DNA from: Paenibacillus nanensis
GTDB taxonomy: Bacteria > Bacillota > Bacilli > Paenibacillales > Paenibacillaceae
Assembly (NCBI RefSeq): GCF_003583765.1
Contig: NZ_QXQA01000006.1
Span: 62,001-126,000, forward strand
Length of the DNA: 64,000 nucleotides
Direction: 5' to 3'
The notes below the pieces were generated by a model. The model was not told where the DNA came from. It was given only the letters and a program-made list of their open reading frames with translations, and ran no database searches. The translations under genes were made by a program, and so were the position numbers. This document shows, piece after piece, positions 53,037-61,877 of the stretch (the stretch's first letter is position 1; every line of letters starts with the position of its first letter).

Positions 53037-53840
53037 TTAACCTCCTTGTACTACGACGGATCGCAGCGCTCTACCCATTAAGGCGCGGCCCGCCAGCACG
53101 AGAATGAGCAGCCACAGCAGTTGAATGCCGATTCCCCATAACGCCTCGCTTACGGGAATATGACCGGAATATACGCGGAACGGAAAATCCGTCGTCCAGC
53201 GGAACGGCAGGATGTAAGCGATGGTTTGCAGCCATTTCGGCATGAGCGGGACCGGAATAATCATGCCCGCCAGAAATTCGCCGACAACCGAAATCATCAG
53301 AATGGATCCAATCGGCGACATCGTCCAAAATACCGAGATATAGATCATCATCGATATCGCGACGACAACCAGCAGGCCCAGCAATAACGTAACAATGAAC
53401 AATACAAAAGATGCGATCGATGGCGGCAGACTCATTCGGTACGGCTCCGGGATGATGAAAATAATCGTGAGCAGAGGGAAGCACCGCAGCACCGCGCTTG
53501 CAAACCGCTGCGCCAGCAGCTTCGCATACCAGTGGGGGTACAGCTCAAGCGGTCTGCACAGCTCGTACGCGATATTTCCGCCAGTAATCAAATCAAAGAG
53601 CTCCTGATCGCGGAACCATAACATAATAAAGGATAGGAATATTTGCTGAAGCCATACGTATGTAATCAAGTCTTGCAAGGAAATAGGCGTCTCGCCCGTA
53701 CTGCTTGCGTAGAATGCCGCGAAGATCATAATGAAGACAAAACCGAAGAAAAGCTGGGTCGCGATACCTGCGAGGGCCGCGGCTCTGTATTGCATCCCGT
53801 TAATAAAACGAAGCCGCCAGATCGATGCATAAGCTCTCAT
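53037..53840 (-). CDS. ABC-2 type membrane subunit (DUF990-like), first copy
   Basis: The 267-residue six-helix protein shares the LFDLITGGNIAYELCRPLELYPHWY signature with the neighbouring subunit's KGDFDRLLVRP region, so the pair probably forms a heterodimer channel. Its ATG overlaps the ATPase stop codon as ATGA. Confidence 0.88.
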   Translation of the reverse strand: MRAYASIWRLRFINGMQYRAAALAGIATQLFFGFVFIMIFAAFYASSTGETPISLQDLITYVWLQQIFLSFIMLWFRDQELFDLITGGNIAYELCRPLELYPHWYAKLLAQRFASAVLRCFPLLTIIFIIPEPYRMSLPPSIASFVLFIVTLLLGLLVVVAISMMIYISVFWTMSPIGSILMISVVGEFLAGMIIPVPLMPKWLQTIAYILPFRWTTDFPFRVYSGHIPVSEALWGIGIQLLWLLILVLAGRALMGRALRSVVVQGG

Positions 53841-54832
53841 ATCTTGTGCTCCTCATACAGCCGCACGATCATCTCGTCGATGTCCTTAGCGACTACCTCG
53901 ATGTCGACAACCTCTACGAATGCCGACAATCGCGAGACGATTTCCGCCAGCGTCAGTTGCTCCGGATCAAAGCTGTATACCGCTCGTTCAGCCGACCATT
54001 CGAGCATCGCCGCGCCGGGGATTTCGATCGGACCGGATTCTCCTCGGTAATCGACCGTCACCGTTTTTCCCGAACCAAATCTACCTTTAAGCTCCTCCAA
54101 GGAGCCGTCGTATAGAAGCGAGCCTTTCCCAATCATCAGTATGCGGCTCGCGAGCGCTTCAATGTCGCTCATATCATGCGTTGTCAGAATGACCGTAACG
54201 CCCTGCTCCTTGTTCAGCTTCTTAATGAAGCTCCGCACAGCCAGCTTGCTTACCGCGTCCAGCCCGATCGTCGGCTCGTCTAGGAACAGAAGCTTCGGAC
54301 TATGCAGCAAGGAGGCGGCGATTTCGCAGCGCATTCGCTGTCCCAGGCTCAGCTGCCTGACCGGCATTTGCACAATCGTCTCAAGCGCGAGCATTTCCGT
54401 CAGCATGGAAATGTTCGCTTTGTACTGAGCCTCCGGAATTTTGTAAATGTCCCTCAGCAGCTCGAACGAATCCAGCACCGGCACATCCCACCACAGCTGC
54501 GAACGCTGTCCGAACACGACGCCGATATGCTTGACGTATTCCGCCCGATCCTTCCACGGCGTGTACCCCATGATCGAGCAGCTGCCGTCATCCGGCACGA
54601 GAATGCCGCTCATCACTTTAATCGTTGTCGACTTGCCCGCGCCATTCGGGCCGATATAACCGACAACCTCCCCTTCGCCGATCGAGAAGGAAATATCCTT
54701 CAGCGCCTCCACGACGGTGTGCTTCCTGGCGAACAACGCTTTGGCCGCTTCCTTAAGTCCGGCGGTCCTTGTCGCAACTTTAAAGCTTTTTCCGATCCCT
54801 TCCAGCCGAATCATTCCATTGTTCCGACTCAT
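53837..54832 (-). CDS. ABC exporter ATP-binding protein
   Basis: The 331-residue protein has Walker A GPNGAGKSTT, the signature LSLGQRMRCE, Walker B LLFLDEPTIGLD and the H-loop TTHDMSD. A C-terminal domain of about 90 residues follows, as in the DrrA/NatA-like drug or polysaccharide export group. AGGAGG precedes the ATG at 54832 by 11 bases. It is the first gene of the exporter operon; substrate is unknown. Confidence 0.93.
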   Translation of the reverse strand: MSRNNGMIRLEGIGKSFKVATRTAGLKEAAKALFARKHTVVEALKDISFSIGEGEVVGYIGPNGAGKSTTIKVMSGILVPDDGSCSIMGYTPWKDRAEYVKHIGVVFGQRSQLWWDVPVLDSFELLRDIYKIPEAQYKANISMLTEMLALETIVQMPVRQLSLGQRMRCEIAASLLHSPKLLFLDEPTIGLDAVSKLAVRSFIKKLNKEQGVTVILTTHDMSDIEALASRILMIGKGSLLYDGSLEELKGRFGSGKTVTVDYRGESGPIEIPGAAMLEWSAERAVYSFDPEQLTLAEIVSRLSAFVEVVDIEVVAKDIDEMIVRLYEEHKI

Positions 54833-55081
54833 GTTCCCTAGATCCTCCTGAGTGTATTCCGCCCGATTTGCAGCGTGCAGAGCGCAAAACTCGAATCTCT
54901 TACCGTTCCTTGCGAAAACAGCGGGATAAAGAATATAACCTAAATGTCAAAAAAAGTATAGTATTTTTTTACAACCTTTTGTAAACGGGCTCCTTCGGCC
55001 TAAAGAAAGCAATATGTAAGAAATGTCCGCGAACAAATCATGCTATTCTAGTTGAAGAATTGAGTGGAAAAGGGGGTTCTC

Positions 55082-55624
55082 ATGGTGGAGAAGCATCCGA
55101 TCGTCAACTACACTTGGATCGACGCCTACTTATCCGACTTGCAGCGTTATTCCTTCGAGCAGCTCCGGTTTATTCCCGAGCCCGGAGTTTGGTCGCTCTG
55201 CCAAATGTATGACCATCTCATCCTTGCTGCTCTTGATTATTTCGAGAAAATAGCGGAGTGCGCGACTGACGGCGAGGAGCAGGGTCAGGGGAAAACGGAG
55301 GCAGGCGAGGAATTGTTCGCACTCGGAGGGTTCCCGCCGGTCAAAATAAAGCTCCCAGACGGGCCGGAAAACTCGCCCAGCAACTCAGAGAGCCATGAGG
55401 ATCTTGCGAGCAGGCTCGAGCTGGTGAAGTGGGAGATGATGAAGTGGGAAGAGCGGGTACCCGCCATAAACCCAAACCGGAAAGTAAGGCACGACGGCTT
55501 CGGCTGGCTCAACGCCCTCGAGTGGTTTGCGCTTACTAACATGCACTTCCGTCATCATCTCCGCCAGAAGGAAGAATTGGAGCAGCGCTGGACAGCGCAT
55601 ATAGCCGGCATTCGGCATGCATGA
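55082..55624 (+). CDS. DinB-like four-helix bundle protein
   Basis: The 180-residue protein has the DinB/YfiT layout: PGVWSLCQMYDHLILAALDYF with a metal His in helix 2, and NMHFRHHLRQKEEL with two His near the C-terminus. An acidic insert (about 65-105) lengthens it. DinB-fold proteins include bacillithiol transferases and stress proteins. ATG 55082 follows AAAGGGGG; a GTG at 55064 overlaps that site. Single gene. Confidence 0.82.
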   Translation: MVEKHPIVNYTWIDAYLSDLQRYSFEQLRFIPEPGVWSLCQMYDHLILAALDYFEKIAECATDGEEQGQGKTEAGEELFALGGFPPVKIKLPDGPENSPSNSESHEDLASRLELVKWEMMKWEERVPAINPNRKVRHDGFGWLNALEWFALTNMHFRHHLRQKEELEQRWTAHIAGIRHA

Positions 55625-55636
55625 ATAACGCTAAAT

Positions 55637-55666
55637 AGCCCCTGGCCGCAAATGCCGCCAGGGGCT
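55637..55666. terminator. Bidirectional terminator hairpin between dinB-like gene and kduD
   Basis: AGCCCCTGGC and GCCAGGGGCT flank ten bases. T/A tracts on either side are short, so strength is uncertain. Confidence 0.7.
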
Positions 55667-55678
55667 TGATCTAATTCC

Positions 55679-56434
55679 CTATCTTACCAGCCAGCCGCCG
55701 TCTACGGCGAGAATATGGCCGTTCATATAATCCGAAGCGGCCGACGCCAGGAATACCGCCGGTCCGATCAAATCCTCGGATGTGCCCCAGCGTCCTGCCG
55801 GGATGCGCTGCAAAATTTGCACGCTGCGCACCGGATCCTCGCGGAGCGCTTCCGTATTGTCCGTGCTCATGTAGCCGGGAGCAATCGCGTTCACTTGGAG
55901 ACCCTTCGAAGCCCATTCGTTCGCGAGCGCCTTCGTCAGTCCGGCTACCGCGTGCTTGCTTGCGGTGTAGCCCGGCACATTAATGCCGCCTTGGAAGCTG
56001 AGCATCGAGGCGATATTAATAATTTTGCCCGAGCCTTGCTCGATCATATGCTTGCCGGCCAGCTGGCTGAGCACGTACACCGAGTTCAGGTTGACGTCAA
56101 TCACAGCCTGCCAATCCTCGTAGCTGTGCTCGGCTGCCGGCGTGCGGCGGATAATGCCCGCGTTGTTTACCAGGATGTCGAGCCTGCCGAGCCCTTCAAG
56201 CGTCTTCTCGACAATGGCGGGCAGCTGCGTTCGGTCGCTGACATCCGCTTGTATCGTAATCGCTTTGCGGCCGATTGCCTCGATGCGCGCGGCCGTTTTG
56301 TCCGCCGGCGTCCGGTTCGTGACGAGCGCCACATCCGCTCCCGCTTCGGCAAGACCGATCGCAACCGCTTCGCCAAGCCCGCGGCCCGCTCCCGTTACGA
56401 TGGCCGCTTTGCCCGTAAGATCAAATAAACCCAT
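55679..56434 (-). CDS. kduD: 2-dehydro-3-deoxy-D-gluconate 5-dehydrogenase (KduD-type SDR)
   Basis: The 251-residue SDR has TGAGRGLG, NNAGIIRR, the catalytic YTASKHA motif and the C-terminal DGGWLVR typical of KduD. KduD reduces 3-deoxy-D-glycero-2,5-hexodiulosonate to 2-keto-3-deoxygluconate in pectin or alginate-like uronate breakdown. It begins just after the DeoR-family gene and belongs to the kduI-deoR-kduD operon, which supports the substrate call. Confidence 0.9.
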   Translation of the reverse strand: MGLFDLTGKAAIVTGAGRGLGEAVAIGLAEAGADVALVTNRTPADKTAARIEAIGRKAITIQADVSDRTQLPAIVEKTLEGLGRLDILVNNAGIIRRTPAAEHSYEDWQAVIDVNLNSVYVLSQLAGKHMIEQGSGKIINIASMLSFQGGINVPGYTASKHAVAGLTKALANEWASKGLQVNAIAPGYMSTDNTEALREDPVRSVQILQRIPAGRWGTSEDLIGPAVFLASAASDYMNGHILAVDGGWLVR

Positions 56435-56436
56435 CT

Positions 56437-57228
56437 TTATTTCCCCTTCCCAAGCTTGCCGCCTTTTGCAAGACTTGCCTGCAAAATCTGTATCCCCTTG
56501 GCGGCGTATTTCGCTTCCACCTCGGGCGCTAGGCCCTCATCGGTAATAATGCGGTACGTTTCTTCCAAGCTTCCGTAAGTGATCAACGCGCCTCTATCGA
56601 ATTTGCTGTGGTCGGCGAGGATGTAGACCTGCTTGGCGTTGTCCATGTACAACCGCTTCAGCTTTGCGAGCTCCTCCGTAAAAATCGTCAGTCCGTATTC
56701 CAGATGGATGCCCGTGGTCGACAGGAACAGCTTGTGCACATTCAGCCGGCTGATCCATTCCTGCGATTCGCCGCCGATCAGCAGATTGTTATGACGGTAG
56801 CCTCCCGGCACGACGAGCCGAATGGACTCCTTCGCCGTCAGCTCGCGGATAATAAGCAGATCGTTCGTCAGCACGGTCAGCGGCATATTCGGCAGCAGCT
56901 TCGCCAGCTCCAGCGTAGTGCTCCCCGCATCGAGCGCAATAATGTCGCCCGGCTCGATAAAGTTAAGCGCTAGCTCCGCAATCGCCGTCTTCTCCGGTCT
57001 GTGCTTCGCGTTCGGAATTTGCAGCGGGAGCAGGCTGTCTTCTCCGGCTTGCTCCATGACCGCCCCGCCATGCGTCCGCTTCAGCAGCCCCTTCTCCTCC
57101 AGCTTTTCCAAATCCTCGCGAACCGTCTTTTCGGTCACCTGGAATAGCTCGCTCAGCTCCGATACCTTAACGGCGCCTTGCTGCTCCAGCTTTTCTAATA
57201 TTGTACGATGACGTTCAGCCGCCAGCAT
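56437..57228 (-). CDS. DeoR-family repressor of the kdu operon
   Basis: The 263-residue protein has the N-terminal winged helix (RHRTILEKLEQQGAVKVSEL) and the C-terminal sugar-phosphate-sensing domain with IALDAGSTTLELAKLL and DHSKFDRGA, as in DeoR/GlpR. ATG 57228 has GGAGGGGG upstream and was preferred over 57246. Being between kduI and kduD it most likely represses them until a keto-deoxy sugar (phosphate) appears. Confidence 0.9.
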   Translation of the reverse strand: MLAAERHRTILEKLEQQGAVKVSELSELFQVTEKTVREDLEKLEEKGLLKRTHGGAVMEQAGEDSLLPLQIPNAKHRPEKTAIAELALNFIEPGDIIALDAGSTTLELAKLLPNMPLTVLTNDLLIIRELTAKESIRLVVPGGYRHNNLLIGGESQEWISRLNVHKLFLSTTGIHLEYGLTIFTEELAKLKRLYMDNAKQVYILADHSKFDRGALITYGSLEETYRIITDEGLAPEVEAKYAAKGIQILQASLAKGGKLGKGK

Positions 57229-57265
57229 TCGGTGTTCCCCCTCCACTTTGCTTCATGGAGCCATT

Positions 57266-58096
57266 CTACTTCAGATCGCTTGGCTGAACAACGTCCATGT
57301 CCGTAAAGGTATAATTCTCGCCGGCCATCGACCAGCAGAAGGTATAGTTGCTTGTTCCGACGCCGGAGTGAATCGACCACGGAGGAGAAATAATCGCCTG
57401 CTCATTGGCCACGACCAGATGTCTCGTCTCCGACGGCTCGCCCATCATATGGAAAATGCGGGTATCCTCCGCCATGTCAAAGTACAGGTACGCTTCCATG
57501 CGGCGGTCATGCACATGCGACGGCATCGTGTTCCAGACGCTTCCTTTCTGCAGGCTTGTAACGCCCAGCATGAGCTGGCAGCTTTGAATGCCGTCCGCAT
57601 GAATGTATTTGTAGAGGATGCGTTCGTTCGATGTTTCCTGCGAGCCAAGATGGTTCGGGTTCGCTTCTTCTCTTGTCATTTTGCGGGTTGGGAACTCCGC
57701 ATGCGCAAGCGCCGAGCAGAAGTACAGCTTCGCGGGGTTCGAGGCATCCTTGCTCGCAAGCTTCACCTCGCGTTTGCCTTTGCCCACATAAAGCACGTCC
57801 AGCTTATCCAGCTCGTAAGCCTCTCCGTCAACCGTAATGACCGCAGCTCCGCCGATATTTAAAAAACCGATCTCTCTGCGCTCTAGGAAATAATCCGTCT
57901 TCAGCGTCTCCGCCGCCTCCAGCGCCAGAGCTTCTCCAGCCGGCACCGCGCCGCCTACGACCATGCGGTCATAGTGGGTATAGACCATCTTCACTTGTCC
58001 GGCTTCGAACAGGCTTGGAATAAGAAACTCCTGACGCAAACGCGCTGTATCATACTGCTTGACATCTGTTGGATTTGTTGTGTGGCGAACTTCCAT
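57266..58096 (-). CDS. kduI: 5-keto-4-deoxyuronate isomerase
   Basis: The 276-residue cupin matches KduI in length (278 in E. coli) and motifs: the metal ligands in MPSHVHDRRMEAYLYFD and ISPPWSIHSGVGTSNY. It converts 5-keto-4-deoxyuronate to 3-deoxy-D-glycero-2,5-hexodiulosonate, the step before KduD. AAGGAGG lies nine bases before the ATG. First gene of the operon. KDG kinase and aldolase genes are not in the window. Confidence 0.95.
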   Translation of the reverse strand: MEVRHTTNPTDVKQYDTARLRQEFLIPSLFEAGQVKMVYTHYDRMVVGGAVPAGEALALEAAETLKTDYFLERREIGFLNIGGAAVITVDGEAYELDKLDVLYVGKGKREVKLASKDASNPAKLYFCSALAHAEFPTRKMTREEANPNHLGSQETSNERILYKYIHADGIQSCQLMLGVTSLQKGSVWNTMPSHVHDRRMEAYLYFDMAEDTRIFHMMGEPSETRHLVVANEQAIISPPWSIHSGVGTSNYTFCWSMAGENYTFTDMDVVQPSDLK

Positions 58097-58141
58097 TATG
58101 AATAGCCTCCTTCATGATTTTAAAATCTTTTTTTCGTATGA

Positions 58142-58161
58142 GTTCGTTTGTTTATGTTCGA
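58142..58161 (-). promoter_or_regulatory. Candidate DeoR-family operator upstream of kduI
   Basis: GTTCGTTTGTTTATGTTCG (from 58143) holds two GTTCG words 14 bases apart with TTTGTTT between. DeoR-family operators often contain such TTCGTTT direct repeats. It is about 50 bases before kduI. Weak, sequence-only evidence. Confidence 0.4.
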
Positions 58162-58281
58162 AATCTACTATATCACACATTTTCAAACTTAAAAAGAACA
58201 AAATAAAACAAAATTCCTCGGCTCCATGAGGAGGGATTTTTTTCTTCAACCTGCATGAATGAAATTTCATCATTTGCCGAT

Positions 58282-58315
58282 TGAATATTAATTCGTATTA
58301 ATGTATATTTATACA
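58282..58315 (+). promoter_or_regulatory. Tandem ARG boxes upstream of argD
   Basis: TGAATATTAATTCG (58282-58295) and TGTATATTTATACA (58302-58315) fit the ArgR/AhrC operator TGAATWWWWATTCA at 13 and 12 of 14 positions, with 20 bases between starts, close to the usual 21. They overlap the likely promoter (TTGCCG at 58275) 32 bases before the ATG. Arginine-dependent repression is expected. Confidence 0.72.
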
Positions 58316-58346
58316 GTACAACATCTTTTGATCGGAGGGATCCGTT

Positions 58347-59603
58347 ATGAGTTTAAGCTTTTCCCCTGGCAATCCCGCATTAGAAAGTGTGAAGCCTGCT
58401 GCCAATAGAACGGCCAAATTGCTGAGTGCCGCTAAAAATCATATATTATTCACTGCAAACCGACCGGATATCATCATGGAAAAAGGCGAAGGGATGATGC
58501 TTTACGATACGGACGGCAACGCCTATTTGGATTTTATCGGAGGATGGGCGGTTAACTGCTTGGGGCACTCTCCCGCCGTTCTGCAGCAAGCGCTTGCGGA
58601 GCAGGCCGGTGAGCTTGTTCACGCGAGCCCCGGCTTCTATAACAAGCCGCAAGCGGAATTTGCCGAGCTGCTGACGCAAGTAAGCGGTATGGACAAAGTA
58701 TTCTTCACCAGCACCGGCGCGGAGGCGAATGAAAGCGCCGTGAAGCTGGCCCGCAAGCACGGCGCGCTCCATTTGAACGGCGCGTATGAGATCATTACGC
58801 TTACGAACAGCTTTCATGGCCGGACGCTGGCGATGATGTCCGCTACGGGCAAGTCGCAGTGGGAGCCGTTATTCGCGCCGAAGGTAAACGGCTTTGTCCA
58901 TGTGCCGATAAACGATCTAGACGCTTGCTTCGCCGCGGTAACGAACAACACCTGCGCGATTATGGTGGAGCTGGTGCAAGGGGAAGGCGGCGTGCACGCT
59001 TTAAGCGAAGCTTATTTGTACGGCCTGCGCAAAATATGCGATATGTACGGCATCCTTCTTATCTTCGACGAAGTTCAGACCGGACTTGGCCGCACCGGCA
59101 AGCTGTTCGCATACCAGCACTACGGCATTGCGCCTGACATTTTGACGCTAGGCAAAGGTATTGGAGCGGGCTTCCCGCTGTCCGCGATGCTGACGAAGGA
59201 GCCATTCGACCTATTCGAGCCCGGCGATCAAGGCGGCACTTATACCGGACAGCCGCTTGGTATGGCGGCCGGCCTTGCCGTGCTTCGCGAGCTGCTGAAA
59301 CGCGATTTGGCGGCAAACGCGGAGAAGCAGGGCCGTTATTTGAAAGCCGAGCTGGAAGGTTTAGCCTCCCGCTATCCCATCTCGAATGTGCGGGGCATAG
59401 GCTTGCTGCTCGCTTTCGACGTCCCGTCAGGTGCGGCTCCTAAGCTTGCCGAGACCTGCATGCGCTTAGGTCTGCTCATTAACGCGGCGAATGCCGTTAC
59501 CATTCGTATAATGCCTGCGCTTATCGTTGAGCCTCATCATATTGATGAGATGATCGCGATTTTAGAAGATGCTCTTCACCAATGCTTCATGCATGTCGGA
59601 TAA
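58347..59603 (+). CDS. argD: Acetylornithine aminotransferase
   Basis: The 418-residue class III PLP aminotransferase shows STGAEANESAVKLARKH, SFHGRTLAMMSATG, the Asp in LLIFDEVQTGLGRTG and the PLP Lys in LTLGKGIGAGFPLSAM. ArgD converts N-acetylglutamate semialdehyde to N-acetylornithine; related enzymes use ornithine or 4-aminobutyrate. The tandem ARG boxes upstream favour an arginine role. The N-terminus is about 30 residues longer than Bacillus ArgD. GGAGGG precedes the ATG. It is not next to other arg genes. Confidence 0.87.
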   Translation: MSLSFSPGNPALESVKPAANRTAKLLSAAKNHILFTANRPDIIMEKGEGMMLYDTDGNAYLDFIGGWAVNCLGHSPAVLQQALAEQAGELVHASPGFYNKPQAEFAELLTQVSGMDKVFFTSTGAEANESAVKLARKHGALHLNGAYEIITLTNSFHGRTLAMMSATGKSQWEPLFAPKVNGFVHVPINDLDACFAAVTNNTCAIMVELVQGEGGVHALSEAYLYGLRKICDMYGILLIFDEVQTGLGRTGKLFAYQHYGIAPDILTLGKGIGAGFPLSAMLTKEPFDLFEPGDQGGTYTGQPLGMAAGLAVLRELLKRDLAANAEKQGRYLKAELEGLASRYPISNVRGIGLLLAFDVPSGAAPKLAETCMRLGLLINAANAVTIRIMPALIVEPHHIDEMIAILEDALHQCFMHVG

Positions 59604-59660
59604 GCCGCTTCGCATACGCTATTTAGGATGGTAACGCGTAAGCGGCAGGAGGGCTTCTCG

Positions 59661-59885
59661 TTGATTCAGTTGATTCGAAGGAAACGGTCCGGCAAAAAGG
59701 ATGGATTTACCGTCTATATCATTCCCGCTTGGCAGTGGAAGGAATTTATCGCTTTCGAGATGATCGGGGGGATGGCCTTCTACCTGGTCAGCAAAATTAT
59801 GGTTCATACGGAATGGTTATGCATCGCGGCTAACATGGCGGGGCCGCAAATGCTCAAATATATGTATGCGGCGCTGCGCGCCTAG
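59661..59885 (+). CDS. Small protein of 74 residues, probable TTG start, function unknown
   Basis: AGGAGGG lies seven bases before the TTG at 59661; the ATG at 59628 in the same frame lacks a site, so TTG is preferred. The protein starts MIQLIRRKRSGKKDGFTVYI, is basic at the N-terminus, and holds one hydrophobic stretch (FIAFEMIGGMAFYLVSKIMV) that may be a helix. I do not recognise it. It follows argD by 57 bases and precedes a terminator. Confidence 0.5.
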   Translation: MIQLIRRKRSGKKDGFTVYIIPAWQWKEFIAFEMIGGMAFYLVSKIMVHTEWLCIAANMAGPQMLKYMYAALRA

Positions 59886-59887
59886 AC

Positions 59888-59942
59888 AAAAAAAGGAACG
59901 CCTGCCCGCGGATGTCTTATCCGCTTGCGGAGTCGTTCCTTT
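59888..59942. terminator. Bidirectional terminator between the 74-residue gene and the ThuA operon
   Basis: AAAGGAACG and CGTTCCTTT (59892-59942) enclose a second inner stem (CCGCGGAT/ATCCGCTTGCGG); seven As precede and TTT follows. Confidence 0.8.
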
Positions 59943-59972
59943 AATTGATATAGACGGTTATCGATTCCGCCT

Positions 59973-60629
59973 CTACAGGCCGGCCGTCCATTTAACCGCT
60001 GCTCTCAGCGCGCCAAGAAACGCATCGTCTGCAAGACCTTCCTCGCGGTGCGCGGGCGTTAAGCAGCAGACGCGGCCTTGGCCGGATGGATGCCTCCATC
60101 CTGCTATAGAGGCGCCGTCAATGGAAGAAGACCGGAGGAACACTTCCGTCTCCTCTTCCCGGCAGGCGGTAAAATAATGCTCATCCAGCAGCTCGAATGG
60201 CTCGGAAATAAGCGGCGAATCCGAAGGCTCATAGCGGACAAGCTGATGCTCGGCCGGATGCGACAGGAAACAGCCGCGGAGCATACGCACATAAGCTCCG
60301 TCTTCCGGATACGAGGCGAGCCCGGAATGCCAAGCAAGCCACCCTCCGCCCGCTTCCACATAACGCGCGATGTCCGCCGCATGCTTCTCCGTCATCCACA
60401 GCCGAGCCGGATCTCCTTCCGGATCAATACGGTTCTCCGCGAACAGCACCACGGCAGCCGGATTAGAAGCAAGCTGCGTCATCAACTCGTCCGTATCCTC
60501 GGCGAAATGCAGCACGGCTTGCTCTGCTGCCTGCCGCTCCGTTATCGAGCGTTCCAGCGCCAAACGCGCCGGCTCCGCTTTATGGTAGAAATCGCCGACA
60601 TACGCGACGATACGTTTCTTGTTCGTCAT
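59973..60629 (-). CDS. ThuA-like protein (glutamine amidotransferase-like fold)
   Basis: The 218-residue protein shows the ThuA domain order: MTNKKRIVAYVGDFYHK, AVVLFAENRID, WLAWHSGLASYPEDG and the conserved region SLISEPFELLDEHYFT. ThuA proteins have a class-I amidotransferase-like flavodoxin fold and often accompany Gfo/Idh/MocA sugar oxidoreductases; their reaction is uncertain. It is the last gene of the operon that enters from beyond 64000. Confidence 0.88.
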   Translation of the reverse strand: MTNKKRIVAYVGDFYHKAEPARLALERSITERQAAEQAVLHFAEDTDELMTQLASNPAAVVLFAENRIDPEGDPARLWMTEKHAADIARYVEAGGGWLAWHSGLASYPEDGAYVRMLRGCFLSHPAEHQLVRYEPSDSPLISEPFELLDEHYFTACREEETEVFLRSSSIDGASIAGWRHPSGQGRVCCLTPAHREEGLADDAFLGALRAAVKWTAGL

Positions 60630-60656
60630 GGTGAGCCTCCTTCAGCCAATCATCCG

Positions 60657-61358
60657 TTACAGCTTCATCGGATTGCCTTTTTTGTCTACAAACCATTTGC
60701 CTTCCTCCGGTACGACTTTACGTTCCGCAAGGTCCAAGATGGAACGGGCCGACTCTGCCGCGTCGCCGGTCGCCTCCGAGCCGCCCATGTCCGTCCGAAT
60801 CCAGCCGGGATGCACAGCGTAAACGGCAAATCCATGCGGTACCAGCAGAGACCTGAGCTGGGCAGTGAACATATTTAATGCCGCCTTCGACATCCCGTAG
60901 GAATAATCCCCGGCCCATGCGTTCGCCAGGCTTCCCGCTTCCGAGCTAATATTGATGACAGCCTGCTCTTTCCCCTTCCGGAGAAGCGGCAGGAAATGCT
61001 TCATCACCAGAATCGGACCGTACACATTCGTCTGGAACGATTCCTCCACCTGCTCGAGGTCCAGCTCTTCCAGCTTCTCATCTCTTCCGCGAAGAATGGC
61101 CGCGTTGTTGATGACAACGTCAATCGCGTCGGTCCGTTTCGTCACTTGCTCCCGCGCATAGGCGACAGCCTGCTCATCCGTTACATCCAGCGGCAGCAGC
61201 GTGACGCCTTGCGGGTATTGTTCCTGCAGCGCGCGCAACCGGTCCGCGGATGAGCCCGGTCCGCGAACTCCAGCCCATACATGATGGCCGCGGGCAGCCG
61301 CTTCGGAAGCAAGCTCATAGCCAAGACCTCGATTGGCGCCGGTAATTAAAATTTCCAT
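60657..61358 (-). CDS. Short-chain dehydrogenase (SniffeR/C-factor-like SDR)
   Basis: The 233-residue SDR has TGANRGLGYE, NNAAILRG and the catalytic YGMSKAALN with Ser in ISSEAGSL. The short length and GYE motif resemble the carbonyl reductase/C-factor group. Substrate unknown. It lies 17 bases after the VOC gene and 27 before thuA-like, so it is in the same operon. Confidence 0.87.
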   Translation of the reverse strand: MEILITGANRGLGYELASEAAARGHHVWAGVRGPGSSADRLRALQEQYPQGVTLLPLDVTDEQAVAYAREQVTKRTDAIDVVINNAAILRGRDEKLEELDLEQVEESFQTNVYGPILVMKHFLPLLRKGKEQAVINISSEAGSLANAWAGDYSYGMSKAALNMFTAQLRSLLVPHGFAVYAVHPGWIRTDMGGSEATGDAAESARSILDLAERKVVPEEGKWFVDKKGNPMKL

Positions 61359-61375
61359 TTTCGATACCTCCGAGG

Positions 61376-61831
61376 CTATTTGTCGTTTTCAAGAAGCTCA
61401 AGCATGACCTTAAGCGGTTCGAACGTATCCAGGTAGGCATACCGCCCTCCCGTATACTCGCCTTTCTGCACCAGCTTCAAGCCTTTGCCTTCCATTAATG
61501 AAATTTTTTCTTTCATGCCTTCAACGACAAAGGCGATATGATGCACGCCTTCCCCATGCGCATCCAAGTGCTCCCTCCAGGTGCTCGCGTGGCGGTCCGG
61601 TTCGATAAGCTCCAGCTGCAGCGAACCCATATCGAAAAAAGCAAGCTTAGCCCTCGCTTCGGAAGAAGCCCCGCGGAATTCCGTCTGCGCCTTGTCCACC
61701 GTATCCGTCCAGAACCATGCCGGCTTCTCCATACCGAAAAATTCCGCATAAGCCTGCGATACCTTCTCGATATCATGAACCAGCAATCCAATCTGCGTTA
61801 TCACTTTTGTTCCCAGAATTCCGTTATTCAT
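61376..61831 (-). CDS. VOC-fold protein (glyoxalase/epimerase-like)
   Basis: The 151-residue protein has two beta-alpha-beta-beta-beta modules with metal ligand candidates in QIGLLVHDIEKV (His18), LQLELIEP (Glu), GVHHIAFVVEG (His) and VMLELLEND (Glu). The pattern resembles methylmalonyl-CoA epimerases and glyoxalase-like proteins. Being in a sugar oxidoreductase operon suggests isomerisation of a keto sugar, which is inference. Confidence 0.85.
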   Translation of the reverse strand: MNNGILGTKVITQIGLLVHDIEKVSQAYAEFFGMEKPAWFWTDTVDKAQTEFRGASSEARAKLAFFDMGSLQLELIEPDRHASTWREHLDAHGEGVHHIAFVVEGMKEKISLMEGKGLKLVQKGEYTGGRYAYLDTFEPLKVMLELLENDK

Positions 61832-61877
61832 TCCGCTTCATCTCCTTCGTCAGCTTTCCAGACCTAACGCGTTATTC

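Noticed and set aside
58212..58238. Terminator between kduI and argD on the plus strand
   Set aside because: TCCTC/GAGGA gives only five pairs, and the T-run is separated from the stem; there is no plus-strand gene upstream to end.
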